Assembly (NCBI RefSeq): GCF_900109095.1
Contig: NZ_FNYZ01000002.1
Coordinates: 310,001 to 374,000 of the forward strand
DNA length: 64,000 bases
Direction: 5' to 3'
Source of the DNA: Sphingobium sp. AP50
GTDB lineage: Bacteria; Pseudomonadota; Alphaproteobacteria; Sphingomonadales; Sphingomonadaceae
The notes beneath the pieces are model-generated. The model did no database searches, was not told the origin of the DNA, and saw only the letters and a list, made by a program, of their open reading frames with translations. Shown piece by piece: positions 34,263-44,175 of this stretch; position 1 is the stretch's first letter; the number at the start of each line of letters is the position of its first letter. The position numbers and the translations under genes are program-made.

Positions 34263-35236
34263 GCCGGTTCCTCCGCTGCGTCCTGCTGCACCATCTGCTT
34301 GGCCACTGCGGCCCCGGCGATGGCGACGAAAGCGTCATGCAGGCCCGGCCGCTCGATCGACAGGCTTTCAATCCCCGCCTGCCCGTCGATCAGGGCGCGC
34401 AGCAATGGCTCGATCCCCTCATCGGGCAGAGCGAAATGCCAGCCATCCTCTTCCCGCACCATATCGGCGGGCAGCGCGGCGCGCCATGGGCCATCGTCGG
34501 CGCGGGTACGCAGCCGCACCTGCGACCGCAGCCGATCACGCGCGTCGCCCGGCGTCCCTTCGAACCGGATGCGCCCGCCCGCGACGATGGCGATCCGCTC
34601 GCACAGCCGTTCGGCATGGGCGATGACATGGGTCGAGAAAAGGATGGTGACGCCATTGCGCGCCTGCTGGCGGATCAGCGCCTCCAGTTTCTCCTGATTG
34701 ATCGCGTCGAGCCCGGAAAATGGCTCGTCCAGCACGATCAGGCGAGGTTCGTGGATGATGGTGCCGAATAATTGCACCGTCTGCGCCATGCCCTTGGACA
34801 ATTGGCGGATCGGCTTGTCGATCGCCGCGCCCATGCCATGGCCCTCCAGCATCGCTTTCGCCCGTTCGCGCCCGACATGCAGCGGCAGACCGCGCAGCGC
34901 CCCCATGAAGGCGATCGCCTCAAAGGCCTTCATCGACGGATACAGCCCCCGTTCCTCAGGCAGATAGCCGACCGCGCGGGCCATGCGCAAAGGCTGCGCC
35001 TCGCCCAGCAGGGTGCGATACCCCTCATCCGGGTCGACAATGCCCAGCAGGGTGCGGAGCAGGGTGGTCTTGCCCGCGCCATTGGGGCCAAGCACGCCAT
35101 AGATGGAACCCGCCGGCACCTGTATGTCGATGCCGTCGACCGCACGGAAACTGCCGAACGTCTTGACAAGCCCATGGCCTTCGACGGCATAGGCGGAGGG
35201 TGCAGCGGTGGACGATGCCGATATGTCGCCGATCAT
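34259..35236 (-). CDS. ABC transporter ATP-binding protein (NatA-like)
   Basis: 325 residues from the ATG at 35236, preceded by CAGGGCAGG; a longer in-frame reading extends across the divergent promoter and is not credible. Walker A GPNGAGKTTL, signature QLSKGMAQ, Walker B LIVLDEPFSGLDA and switch STHVIAHAE are all present. The C-terminal about 90 residues form an accessory domain seen in NatA-type ATPases. It energises the permease encoded immediately downstream. Divergent from queG with only 22 bases between starts. Confidence 0.94.
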   Translation of the reverse strand: MIGDISASSTAAPSAYAVEGHGLVKTFGSFRAVDGIDIQVPAGSIYGVLGPNGAGKTTLLRTLLGIVDPDEGYRTLLGEAQPLRMARAVGYLPEERGLYPSMKAFEAIAFMGALRGLPLHVGRERAKAMLEGHGMGAAIDKPIRQLSKGMAQTVQLFGTIIHEPRLIVLDEPFSGLDAINQEKLEALIRQQARNGVTILFSTHVIAHAERLCERIAIVAGGRIRFEGTPGDARDRLRSQVRLRTRADDGPWRAALPADMVREEDGWHFALPDEGIEPLLRALIDGQAGIESLSIERPGLHDAFVAIAGAAVAKQMVQQDAAEEPA

Positions 35237-35258
35237 CCTGCCCTGATAGTCTGGACCC

Positions 35259-36311
<1,053 letters not shown>

Positions 36312-36699
36312 GGGAGAAGGATACGCAGCCTTGGCGACGAAGGAGCCTAGGCGAAGTTGGATGAGGGGAATTGGCGCTAGACTTGCGTGATTGCGAGAGC
36401 TTGCAACCCCATCCTATTCCCCTTCCAAAATAGGATTTGCTCTGGTCTATCGTGATGGATGAACCAGCATCTTTTCCACACCCGCCTGAACCGGCCGTCA
36501 TCCTCCGTCGGCTATGACCAAACCGGTGCGTCGCCGGCGCGCGACAGGCGCGTGGGCGTGACCCTGCCTCCAGACCATTGTGACCCAGGAGGCGCGTCGC
36601 GGGCGCGTCGCAGGCGCGTCATGGGGGCGAAACTGTGGATTTTCGTCGAAACAGCCCGACGACACTGTGAACTTCGGGACTATGACCCTGTCAGTCCGC
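36312..36699. other. Intergenic region without a recognisable gene
   Basis: Beyond the palindrome at its start, the stretch contains GC-skewed low-complexity DNA (GGCGCGTCGCGGGCGCGTCGCA near 36590) and no frame with plausible coding character. TTTTCCACA (36472-36480) and TGTGGAT (36634-36640) resemble DnaA-box fragments but are too few to call an origin. Confidence 0.6.
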
Positions 36700-37074
36700 C
36701 TATTTCGCCTGAAGCGCGGTGGCGCAAGCGGCGGGATCGACGTCCACGCCAGTCGGGGAGCGGGCGTCGACATGGGTGACGACCGGCTCCTTGCCGCGCG
36801 CGGGCGCGTAGAGATAGGCGTCGAGCACGCAGCGGCCATTGCCAAATTGCAGCTTGCGCACCGTCGTCTCGCGAATGTCGAGCCGGGGCTGGCCGAACAA
36901 CTGCGTCAGATGGCGGGCATCCGTTCCCAGCAGCGGCCCCTGCTTGGTGAAGGCACTGGCAGGCGGGCCGGGTGGCGGCTGTATCTGCGTTGCCGGGGGA
37001 ACGATCGTGCCCGCGCCGCACGCCGCCAGCGGCAGGGCCAGCAAGGTAATAAGGCTCGAACGGAGGGTCTTCAT
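36700..37074 (-). CDS. Small hypothetical lipoprotein
   Basis: 124 residues. Lipoprotein signal MKTLRSSLITLLALPLAAC (lipobox LAAC), a Pro-rich linker (TQIQPPPGPPASAF), then a compact domain: LLGTDARHLTQLFGQPRLDIRE, LQFGNGRCVLDAYLYAPARG and VTHVDAR. The arrangement recalls the small SmpA/BamE-like periplasmic fold (a T-x-x-L-x-x-x-F-G-x-P helix followed by strands with one Cys), but this is only a resemblance. Its start overlaps the EI24 gene stop (ATGA), so the two are coupled. Confidence 0.78.
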   Translation of the reverse strand: MKTLRSSLITLLALPLAACGAGTIVPPATQIQPPPGPPASAFTKQGPLLGTDARHLTQLFGQPRLDIRETTVRKLQFGNGRCVLDAYLYAPARGKEPVVTHVDARSPTGVDVDPAACATALQAK

Positions 37075-37742
37075 GATTTCGTCTTTCGTCCGAGCAGCAT
37101 GTGCACCGCCATAGCCGCGCTGAAGATCGGCGCAAGCAGGTTGGCCAGCGGGACGAGGAACAGAAGCGCCGAAACGAGGCCCATGAGCCACCGGCCGCTG
37201 CGCGACAGCGGCGGGAGCGTGGGATGACGCGGCTCCACCATGTCGGCCATGTCGCGGCCGAGCAGATAGGCGTTCAGGGCCAGGAACAGACCGATCGTGC
37301 CGATCCCCGTCACCAGCAGCAGCACATAGGCGGGCAGCGCGACGATGTTCCAGCCGATCGTCCGCCCGACCGAGGCAAGCGCAAAGCGCAGGCTGCGCGC
37401 CCAGCCGACCGGGCGGGCGGTGACATGGGGGTAATCCTCCTGCTCGATCGCCTCGATAATATCGTCGGCGAACAGGCCCATCACCGCCATCGCCGTGGCG
37501 CGGAACAGCAGCCATCCCGCCGCGACCATCACCAGCGCGGTCGCCGTCGCTTCGCCAAAAGCACCCCAGCTTTCGCCGCCGCCCCAGCCGAAATACAGCC
37601 GCAGCGCATGGAATCCGGCCCACAGCGCGGCCGCCAGCAGCGCGAACAGCAGCAATGTCAGGATGATCGTCTTGCCCATCAGGCGCAGCGCTGCGCCATG
37701 GAAGATGGAAGGAAAAGCGCGCAGGGCGGCGGTCAGGACCAT
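37071..37742 (-). CDS. EI24 domain membrane protein (CysZ-like)
   Basis: 223 residues from the ATG at 37742. Four or five membrane helices in the EI24/CysZ pattern: IILTLLLFALLAAALWAGFHAL, a re-entrant segment TALVMVAAGWLLFRATAMAVMGLF, the motif FADDIIEAIEQEDYPH, and a terminal hairpin WLMGLVSALLFLVPLANLLAPIFSAA. CysZ imports sulfate in enterobacteria, but alphaproteobacterial EI24 proteins are functionally undefined. Paired with the downstream lipoprotein. Confidence 0.83.
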   Translation of the reverse strand: MVLTAALRAFPSIFHGAALRLMGKTIILTLLLFALLAAALWAGFHALRLYFGWGGGESWGAFGEATATALVMVAAGWLLFRATAMAVMGLFADDIIEAIEQEDYPHVTARPVGWARSLRFALASVGRTIGWNIVALPAYVLLLVTGIGTIGLFLALNAYLLGRDMADMVEPRHPTLPPLSRSGRWLMGLVSALLFLVPLANLLAPIFSAAMAVHMLLGRKTKS

Positions 37743-37854
37743 GGCCCTGCTATCGCCCCGCCCCGTCGCAAGGTCAATCAGCGTCGTTGCATGGCGCGGC
37801 GCGGGCCGGTAGAGACGACGCAATTTTATTCTCCTCCCAAGACAAGGATATTGC

Positions 37855-38856
37855 GTGACCGCTTCCGCACCCACTCTTGATGTCGTTGCGATCGGCAATG
37901 CCATCGTCGACGTTCTTGCCCGCAGCGACGACGCCTTTCTGGCGCAACATGCGCTGACCAAGGGGGGCATGCAGCTGATCGACGCCGCCATGGCCGAAAC
38001 GCTCTATGCCGACATGCCGCAGGCGAAGGAAATCAGCGGTGGCTCGGCCGCCAACACGCTGGCCGGGCTGGCCGCGCTGGGCAAGAAGTGCGGCTTCATC
38101 GGTCAGGTGAACGAGGATCAGCTGGGCGCGGTGTTCGCGCATGACGTGCGGGCGCTGGGCATCCGTTTCGACACGCCGGTCATGCATGGCGAAGTGCCGA
38201 CCGCCCGCTGCCTCATCCTGGTGACGCCCGACGCGCAGCGCACGATGAACACCTTCCTGGGCGCATCGCAGTTCCTGCCCGAAGCGGCGGTCGATTTCGA
38301 CCTGATCCGGTCGGCGAAGATCCTGTATCTGGAAGGCTATCTGTGGGACCCCGAACAGCCCCGTGCGGCGATGCGCGCGGCGATCGACGCGGCGCGCGGC
38401 GCGGGCCGCAAGGTCGCCTTCACCCTGTCCGACAATTTCGTGATCGACCGGCATCGCGCCGACTTCATCGACCTGATCGACAATGGCCAGATCGACATCC
38501 TCTTTTCCAACGAAGGCGAAATCCAGTCGCTGGCGCAGGTCGATGATTTCGACGCCGCGCTGGCCCGCTTCGCCGACAAGGTGCCGGTGCTGGTGTCGAC
38601 CCGCAGCGAAAAGGGGGCGGTCGCCATCGTCGATGGTGTGCGCCATGAAGCGCCGGCCGCGCCGGTGTCGCAGATCATCGACACGACCGGCGCGGGCGAC
38701 CTGTTCGCCGCCGGCTTCCTGGCCGCGCATATCGACGGCCGCAGCGTCGAGGATGCGCTGGCCCTGGGCGCCGCCGCCGCCGCCGAAGTCATCTCTCACT
38801 GGGGCGCGCGCCCCGAGGATGATCTGGGCGTGATCCGCGACACGCTGTTCGCCTGA
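37855..38856 (+). CDS. PfkB family carbohydrate kinase, probable adenosine kinase
   Basis: 333 residues from a GTG at 37855. Ribokinase fold: LDVVAIGNAIVDVLARSDD, GGSAANTLAGLAALGKKCGFIGQV, and the ATP/anion-hole signature DTTGAGDLFAAGFLAAHIDG with its catalytic Asp. In sphingomonads and rhizobia this branch is annotated as adenosine kinase (purine salvage). Assignment to adenosine rather than another nucleoside or sugar rests on family resemblance. Followed by a strong terminator. Confidence 0.88.
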   Translation: MTASAPTLDVVAIGNAIVDVLARSDDAFLAQHALTKGGMQLIDAAMAETLYADMPQAKEISGGSAANTLAGLAALGKKCGFIGQVNEDQLGAVFAHDVRALGIRFDTPVMHGEVPTARCLILVTPDAQRTMNTFLGASQFLPEAAVDFDLIRSAKILYLEGYLWDPEQPRAAMRAAIDAARGAGRKVAFTLSDNFVIDRHRADFIDLIDNGQIDILFSNEGEIQSLAQVDDFDAALARFADKVPVLVSTRSEKGAVAIVDGVRHEAPAAPVSQIIDTTGAGDLFAAGFLAAHIDGRSVEDALALGAAAAAEVISHWGARPEDDLGVIRDTLFA

Positions 38857-38863
38857 TCTGAAC

Positions 38864-38905
38864 AAAAAAGGCCCGCCTCTCCATGGAGAGGCAGGCCTTT
38901 TTCCT
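38864..38905. terminator. Rho-independent terminator after the PfkB kinase gene
   Basis: A-run, stem GGCC-GCCTCTCC / GGAGAGGC-GGCC with small bulges around CATG, then TTTTT. It lies between convergent genes and has an A-run upstream, so it can serve both strands. Confidence 0.88.
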
Positions 38906-38951
38906 ATTTTGCTGTCCTACAGCCTGCCGCATCGGCGACAGGGGCAGAAGA

Positions 38952-40472
38952 TCAGGCCGGTTTCTGCTTTCGAAACAACGCCCGGTCTTCCGAACCGAAG
39001 CCCCAACGCCAGATGACGAGGCCATAGGCGCCCAATATCGCCCAGACGCCGACCGCCAGTTCGACCCATTCGAAACGCTGCGGCAGGGCGACAAAGCCTG
39101 CGCCGACGATACAGGCGACCCCCGCCGCGCTCAGCAGCGGCCAGCGCCAGGCGTTGATCGGTGCATCCAGCAGGCGCGAGAGCAGGCGCGCCTTGACGAA
39201 GGCGCCGAGTCCCAGCGCAAGACAGAGCGCGAGCGCGGGCGCGGCGGCGATCCACATGGGTTCCATATGCAGGGCGCGCGCCGCGAAGATCAGCGCGAAG
39301 CTGAAGGCCGCCTGACAGCCGATCATGACGAGGGAGATCATCAGGTTGCGATGGCGGGCGATATAGACCAGCGCGGATTCGCTAACGACCGCCGTGGCCG
39401 CCACCACTTCAGCCAGCAGCAGGAAAGCGAGCGCCCCGGTGCCTCCTACGAAATGCGGGCCGACAAGGCCCATCACCGCTTCCCCCGGAATGCCGAGCGC
39501 CAAGGCTATGCCCGCCTGCGCGGCAATGATCCAGAAGCCGACCTGGCTGACCTGCTTGGCGATGGCGGCCAGGTTGTTTTCCGCCAGATTGCGGGTGATG
39601 ACCGGGCCAAGGATGGGATCGAAGCTGGTCTTGAGCTTCTGCGGCAGGGAGGCGACCTGTTGCGCGACATAATAGATGCCGACCACCGCCGGGCTGACGA
39701 AAAGGCCCAATATCGCCATGTCGAGCCGGCGCGATCCCCATTCCACACCATCCGCCGCCGCCAGCGGCAGATTGCGCCGGGCGAGGCGCCAGAGCCGACC
39801 CGGATCGGGGCGCCAGCCGGTAGGCAGGCCATAATGGCGAATCATCGGAATGATCGAGGCAATGAAAGCCGCGATCATCGACACGGCATAGGAGAGGATC
39901 AGGCCATCGCGCAGCGAATAATAAGCGAAACCGAAGGCGCCGATGCTGATCGCCCATGGCTCGATGATCGACCGCGCCCGTACGGTCGCGCCGACATCGA
40001 AGCGATAGGCGCAGGCGGCCAGCGCCACATCCGATCCCGCCACGCCGATCACCACCAGCGCCAGCAACCGGTCCAGCCCGTTGATATTGCTGTTGGGGAA
40101 CATCGCCTGCGGGAAGGCGATGAGGATCGCAGAGCCGAACAAGGCCGCGAGCAAGGTCACGACCATCGCGTCCGTTACGACATGATTATGCGGCCGCTCC
40201 GTCTGCGACAGAGCGCCGGCCAGGCCGCGCTTCAGCCCCAGCGTCGCGATCTGGGCGACGAATTCGACCACCAGCACGGCATAGGCGAAACGGCCCAGCG
40301 CTTCGGCGCCATACCAGCGCCCGGCGATGAACAGGAAAGGCAGGCGTGCGGCGAGCCGCAGCAGGAAACCGAAGACATTGGTTCGCCCGCCCTTGGCCAG
40401 AGCGGCGATATCATCCTGATCCTTGGATGGGGGCGCCTCTGTCGCCAACGAACTATCAACCCCTTGTGTCAT
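38952..40472 (-). CDS. Polysaccharide biosynthesis protein, Wzx-like flippase (MATE-like)
   Basis: 506 residues with about twelve to fourteen membrane helices. The N-terminal segment GRTNVFGFLLRLAARLPFLFIAGRWYGAEALGRFAYAVLVVEFV is typical of oligosaccharide flippases; later, WGSRRLDMAILGLFVSPAVVGIYYVAQQV is the equivalent of the second half. Would translocate a lipid-linked oligosaccharide across the inner membrane. No glycosyltransferase cluster is adjacent, so its partner pathway is elsewhere (the FAD/GtrA/GT-C group lies 6 kb away). Transcribed in the same direction as gpsA and tsaD. Confidence 0.85.
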   Translation of the reverse strand: MTQGVDSSLATEAPPSKDQDDIAALAKGGRTNVFGFLLRLAARLPFLFIAGRWYGAEALGRFAYAVLVVEFVAQIATLGLKRGLAGALSQTERPHNHVVTDAMVVTLLAALFGSAILIAFPQAMFPNSNINGLDRLLALVVIGVAGSDVALAACAYRFDVGATVRARSIIEPWAISIGAFGFAYYSLRDGLILSYAVSMIAAFIASIIPMIRHYGLPTGWRPDPGRLWRLARRNLPLAAADGVEWGSRRLDMAILGLFVSPAVVGIYYVAQQVASLPQKLKTSFDPILGPVITRNLAENNLAAIAKQVSQVGFWIIAAQAGIALALGIPGEAVMGLVGPHFVGGTGALAFLLLAEVVAATAVVSESALVYIARHRNLMISLVMIGCQAAFSFALIFAARALHMEPMWIAAAPALALCLALGLGAFVKARLLSRLLDAPINAWRWPLLSAAGVACIVGAGFVALPQRFEWVELAVGVWAILGAYGLVIWRWGFGSEDRALFRKQKPA

Positions 40473-40526
40473 TCTCTGTTGCTATATCTGTTCGTTGTAG
40501 GCGCAATGCGGCGGCAGCGCGACGGG

Positions 40527-41498
40527 TTATTCAGGACGCAGCGGCCGGGCGAGCAGCGCGTCGATGACCTGCGCCAATGGTGCAGCATCCGTCAGCAAAG
40601 CGCAGACGGCCTCCACCACCGGCATTTCTACGCCCGCCGCGCGGGCGGCATCGCGCAGGACGGGCGCGGTATGGGCGCCCTCCGCCACGGTACGACGGTT
40701 GGAGAGGAGATCGGCGGCGCTTGCCCCCTCGCCCAGTCCCTTGCCGAGCGAGAAGTTGCGCGAATTGGTGGAGGAGCAGGTGAGGACCAGATCGCCAAGG
40801 CCCGACAGGCCGCCCAGCGTTTCCGCCCGCGCGCCCCGGGCCAGACCGAAACGAGTCATTTCGGCAAATCCCCGGCTGATGAGCGCCGCACGGGCGTTGA
40901 GGCCGAGGCCCGCCCCTTCCGCAACGCCGCAGGCAATGGCGAGCACATTCTTGACCGCGCCCCCGATTTCCGCGCCGATCACATCGTCCGACAGATAGGG
41001 GCGGAAGGACGGGCGGGCGATGCGGGCAGCAAGGCGCTGGCCCAATGCCTTATCCTCGCAGGCGAGCGTGATGGCGGTCGGCAGGCCTTTCGCCACTTCA
41101 TGGGCGAAGGTCGGGCCGGAGAGGACGGCGATGGGCGAGGTCGGCTGCGCCTGTTGCGCGACTTCCGACATCAGCAGGCTGGTGCCCGCCTCTATCCCCT
41201 TGGAACAGAGCAGGAGCGGCACGTCGGCGGGCGCCTGCGCCACGACGCTGCGCAGATGCTGGGCGGGGCTCACCACCAGCAGCATCTCGCAATCGTTCAG
41301 GTCTTCCAACGCGCCGGTCGCCCGGATCGAAGGCGAGAGCGGGATATTGGCGAGGTAGAGCGGGTTTTCATGGACCGCGTTGATCGCGTCCACCACGTCC
41401 GGCTCCAGCGCCCAGAGCGCAACTTCCTGCCTGTCGCTGGCCAGCAATTGCGCCAGCGCCGTACCCCAGGCGCCTGCGCCGATGACTCCCGCTTTCAT
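40527..41498 (-). CDS. gpsA: Glycerol-3-phosphate dehydrogenase [NAD(P)+]
   Basis: 323 residues from the ATG at 41498. NAD motif [16 protein letters not shown]; then [41 protein letters not shown], catalytic Lys in [15 protein letters not shown], and [14 protein letters not shown]. Makes sn-glycerol 3-phosphate for phospholipid synthesis. The start overlaps the tsaD stop (ATGA), a common alphaproteobacterial pairing. Confidence 0.95.
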   Translation of the reverse strand: MKAGVIGAGAWGTALAQLLASDRQEVALWALEPDVVDAINAVHENPLYLANIPLSPSIRATGALEDLNDCEMLLVVSPAQHLRSVVAQAPADVPLLLCSKGIEAGTSLLMSEVAQQAQPTSPIAVLSGPTFAHEVAKGLPTAITLACEDKALGQRLAARIARPSFRPYLSDDVIGAEIGGAVKNVLAIACGVAEGAGLGLNARAALISRGFAEMTRFGLARGARAETLGGLSGLGDLVLTCSSTNSRNFSLGKGLGEGASAADLLSNRRTVAEGAHTAPVLRDAARAAGVEMPVVEAVCALLTDAAPLAQVIDALLARPLRPE

Positions 41499-42529
41499 GC
41501 CTTCACTCCTGCACCGCGCGCTTTTTCTGCCGCCGGATCGAGCGGCCAGCGCGGCCGGGCGGGAAATGTAAGATCGTCGACCAGACCCGCCGCAAAGCGC
41601 TCCGCCCCCGCCCAGGCAATCATCGCCGCATTGTCGGTGCACAGCCACATGGGCGGCGCGACGAAGGGCAGGTCATGATCGGCGGCCAGCGATTCGAGCG
41701 CGGCGCGGATCGGCTGGTTTGCGGCCACGCCCCCCGCCACGACCAGCGCGGTGACGCCTTCGCTCTGCGCCAGCGCCTTGCGCGTGCGGTCGATCAGGCA
41801 ATCGATCACCGCCTGCTGGAAAGAAGCGGCGATATCTTCGGTCGCATATTGGCCGGACTGGACGGCGCGCATCACCGCGCTCTTGAGGCCGGCGAAGGAA
41901 AAATGCGGTTCGGCCGTGCCGACCAGCGGGCGCGGCAGGGGAACGGCCTTAGCATTGCCCCGCGCCGCTGCCTTTTCCACCTGCGGGCCACCGGGATAGC
42001 CAAGACCGAGCAGCTTGGCGGTCTTGTCGAAGGCTTCGCCCGCCGCATCGTCAATGGTGGTAGCGAGGCGCACATAGTCGCCCGGCCCCTTCACATGGAG
42101 CAACTGGCAATGGCCGCCCGACACGAGCAGCAACAGATAGGGGAATTGCAGGCTCTGGTCGGCGAGGCGCGGCGAGAGCGCATGCCCCTCCAGATGATTG
42201 ACCGCCACCAGCGGCTTGCCCGCCGCATGGGCCAGCGCCTTGCCGGTGACGAGGCCGACCATCACGCCGCCGATCAGGCCGGGTCCGGCGGTGGCGGCGA
42301 TCACGTCGACGTCCGCCAGCGTCATCTTCGCATCGGCCAGCGCCGCTTCGATAAGGGGGGCCAGCACTTCCACATGGGCGCGCGCAGCGATTTCGGGCAC
42401 GACGCCGCCATAGGGACGATGCGCCTCCTCCTGCGTCGCGAGGCGATGCGCGAGAATCCGCCCGTCAGCCGTCACCAGCGCCGCTGCGGTTTCATCGCAG
42501 CTCGATTCCAGGCCGAGAATGATGGTCAT
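41495..42529 (-). CDS. tsaD: tRNA N6-adenosine threonylcarbamoyltransferase
   Basis: 344 residues, starting [17 protein letters not shown] at 42529, which has GGAAG five bases upstream; an in-frame ATG four codons earlier (42541) is an alternative. ASKHA-fold features: the metal-binding [43 protein letters not shown] and the C-terminal [11 protein letters not shown]. Transfers the threonylcarbamoyl group to A37 of ANN-decoding tRNAs with TsaB/TsaE. Divergent from hemC; the 44-bp shared gap contains the inverted repeat CTAATG / CATTAG. Confidence 0.96.
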   Translation of the reverse strand: MTIILGLESSCDETAAALVTADGRILAHRLATQEEAHRPYGGVVPEIAARAHVEVLAPLIEAALADAKMTLADVDVIAATAGPGLIGGVMVGLVTGKALAHAAGKPLVAVNHLEGHALSPRLADQSLQFPYLLLLVSGGHCQLLHVKGPGDYVRLATTIDDAAGEAFDKTAKLLGLGYPGGPQVEKAAARGNAKAVPLPRPLVGTAEPHFSFAGLKSAVMRAVQSGQYATEDIAASFQQAVIDCLIDRTRKALAQSEGVTALVVAGGVAANQPIRAALESLAADHDLPFVAPPMWLCTDNAAMIAWAGAERFAAGLVDDLTFPARPRWPLDPAAEKARGAGVKA

Positions 42530-42573
42530 TGCCGCTTCCATCTAATGACGCTGGCCATTAGAGCAAGCCGCAT

Positions 42574-43500
42574 ATGCTTTTCACCGACCGACCGTTGCGC
42601 CTGGGCACCAGGGGATCGCCGCTGGCGCTGGCCCAGGCCCATATGACCGCGCAGGCTTTGCGCGCCGCCCATGGCTGGGGTTCGGAGGCGATCGAGATCG
42701 TCGCCGTGCAGACCAGCGGCGACCGGATACAGAACCGGGCGCTGGCCGAAATCGGCGGCAAGGCGCTGTGGACCAAGGAACTGGACCGGGCGCTGGTAGA
42801 GGGCGAGATCGACTTTGCCGTGCATAGCATGAAGGATGTCGAGACGCTGCGACCGGAGGCCTTCCATATCGCCGCGATGCTGCCGCGTGCCGATGTGTGC
42901 GACAAGCTGGTGGGGGTGGAGAGTTTCGCCGCGCTGCCCGCCAATCCGCTGGTCGGCACCAGTTCGCCGCGCCGGGCGGCGCAGGTGAAGCGATTGCGCC
43001 CCGATGCGACCATCACCCTGTTTCGCGGCAATGTGGCGACGCGGCTGGCCAAGCTGGATATGGGCGAGGTCCATGCCACCTTGCTGGCGGCGGCGGGCCT
43101 TGATCGGCTGGACCAGAGCGATGTCGGCACGCTGATCCCGATCGAGACGATGCTGCCTGCCCCATCGCAGGGCGCGGTTGGCATCGAGGCGCTGGCGGAC
43201 AATGGGCCTGTGCTGGCGGCACTGGATGCGATCAACCACCGCGACACCTATGACGCGGTGATGACCGAGCGTGCGGTGCTGCGCGGTCTGGGCGGCACAT
43301 GCCATTCGCCGATCGCGGCGCTGGCGCTGGTCGAGGGTGACGGCCTGTTCCTGCGCGCCGAGATCATCAGCCCGGATGGCAGCGAGACAGTGCGGGAAGA
43401 GACGCGGCTGGTACGCGGCGATAATGCGGCGGCAGAGGCGATCGGCCGGACCTTGCTCGATCGCGCCAGCCCGGCGTTGCGCGCCCTGTTCGAGGCGTGA
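42574..43500 (+). CDS. hemC: Hydroxymethylbilane synthase (porphobilinogen deaminase)
   Basis: 308 residues. Signatures: RLGTRGSPLALAQA, the substrate loop VHSMKDVET, GTSSPRRAAQVKRLRPDA, FRGNVATRLAKLD, and PAPSQGAVGIEA; the dipyrromethane-cofactor Cys is in LGGTCHSPIAALA. Polymerises four porphobilinogens in haem synthesis. Overlaps hemD by four bases (GTGA). Confidence 0.96.
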   Translation: MLFTDRPLRLGTRGSPLALAQAHMTAQALRAAHGWGSEAIEIVAVQTSGDRIQNRALAEIGGKALWTKELDRALVEGEIDFAVHSMKDVETLRPEAFHIAAMLPRADVCDKLVGVESFAALPANPLVGTSSPRRAAQVKRLRPDATITLFRGNVATRLAKLDMGEVHATLLAAAGLDRLDQSDVGTLIPIETMLPAPSQGAVGIEALADNGPVLAALDAINHRDTYDAVMTERAVLRGLGGTCHSPIAALALVEGDGLFLRAEIISPDGSETVREETRLVRGDNAAAEAIGRTLLDRASPALRALFEA

Positions 43501-44168
43501 GGCGCGTCCTGATCCTGCGGCCGGAACCGGCAGCGGGCAGAACGGCGGAGAAGGCGCGCGGGCTGGGTATGGACGCGCTGGTGCACCCATTGTTTGCGCC
43601 GCAAGTCGTGGCATGGGCGCCGGTCGCGCCGGAAGATTATGACGCGCTGCTGCTGACCAGTGCCAATGGCGTGCGGCTGGCGGGGCCGGGGCTGCATCGG
43701 TATCGCGCCTTGCCGGCCTATGCCGTCGGGGCGAAGACAGCGCAGGCGCTGACCGAGGCCGGTTTCTCCGATGTCGTCGCCGGGACCATGGATGGCAGCG
43801 CGATCGCCACACAGATTGCTGCGGACGGGCACCGGCGGGTGCTGCATCTGGCGGGGACGACCGTCGCGCCCATACAGGCGGGATCGCTCCATATCGACCG
43901 GATCGCGGTCTATAGCATGGCCAGCCTGCCGCCCGATCCGGCTTTGCTGGACATGGCCGTACCGGGATCGATTCTGTTGGTACATTCGCTGCGGGCAGGC
44001 GAAAGGCTGGCCGCGCAGATGCCCGAAAGCCGCCGCGGCACGCTGCATGTCATCGCCATCAGCGCAGCGGCCCTGGCGGCATGCGGCACCGGTTGGGCCA
44101 GCGCGCAGGCCGCGGCCCTGCCACAGGATGACGAGGTGCTGGCCCTGGCCCGCCGATTGTGCGAATGA
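43497..44168 (+). CDS. hemD: Uroporphyrinogen-III synthase
   Basis: 223 residues from a GTG that overlaps the hemC stop. Two Rossmann-like halves: the first has VLILRPEPAAGRTAEKARGLGMDALVHPLF and DALLLTSANGVRLAG, and the second AVGAKTAQALTEAGF and VLHLAGT. HemD is poorly conserved, so the assignment leans on these motifs together with its position directly after hemC. Cyclises hydroxymethylbilane with ring-D inversion. Confidence 0.9.
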   Translation: MRRVLILRPEPAAGRTAEKARGLGMDALVHPLFAPQVVAWAPVAPEDYDALLLTSANGVRLAGPGLHRYRALPAYAVGAKTAQALTEAGFSDVVAGTMDGSAIATQIAADGHRRVLHLAGTTVAPIQAGSLHIDRIAVYSMASLPPDPALLDMAVPGSILLVHSLRAGERLAAQMPESRRGTLHVIAISAAALAACGTGWASAQAAALPQDDEVLALARRLCE

Positions 44169-44175
44169 CGAGACG

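Noticed and set aside
36472..36640. TTTTCCACA and TGTGGAT as possible DnaA boxes / oriC
   Set aside because: Only two imperfect matches, no AT-rich unwinding region, and no dnaA, parAB or hemE context.
36459..36845. Short open frames in the queG to lipoprotein gap
   Set aside because: Arg/Pro-rich shadow-like translations, no ribosome-binding site, and one overlaps the real lipoprotein gene.
38883..41678. 930-codon open frame on the plus strand opposite the flippase and gpsA genes
   Set aside because: It spans a terminator and two well-supported minus-strand genes; composition is that of an antisense shadow.
42542..42561. Inverted repeat CTAATG / CATTAG between tsaD and hemC as an operator
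   Set aside because: Only 6-bp arms, overlapping a possible tsaD start; too weak to list as a site.
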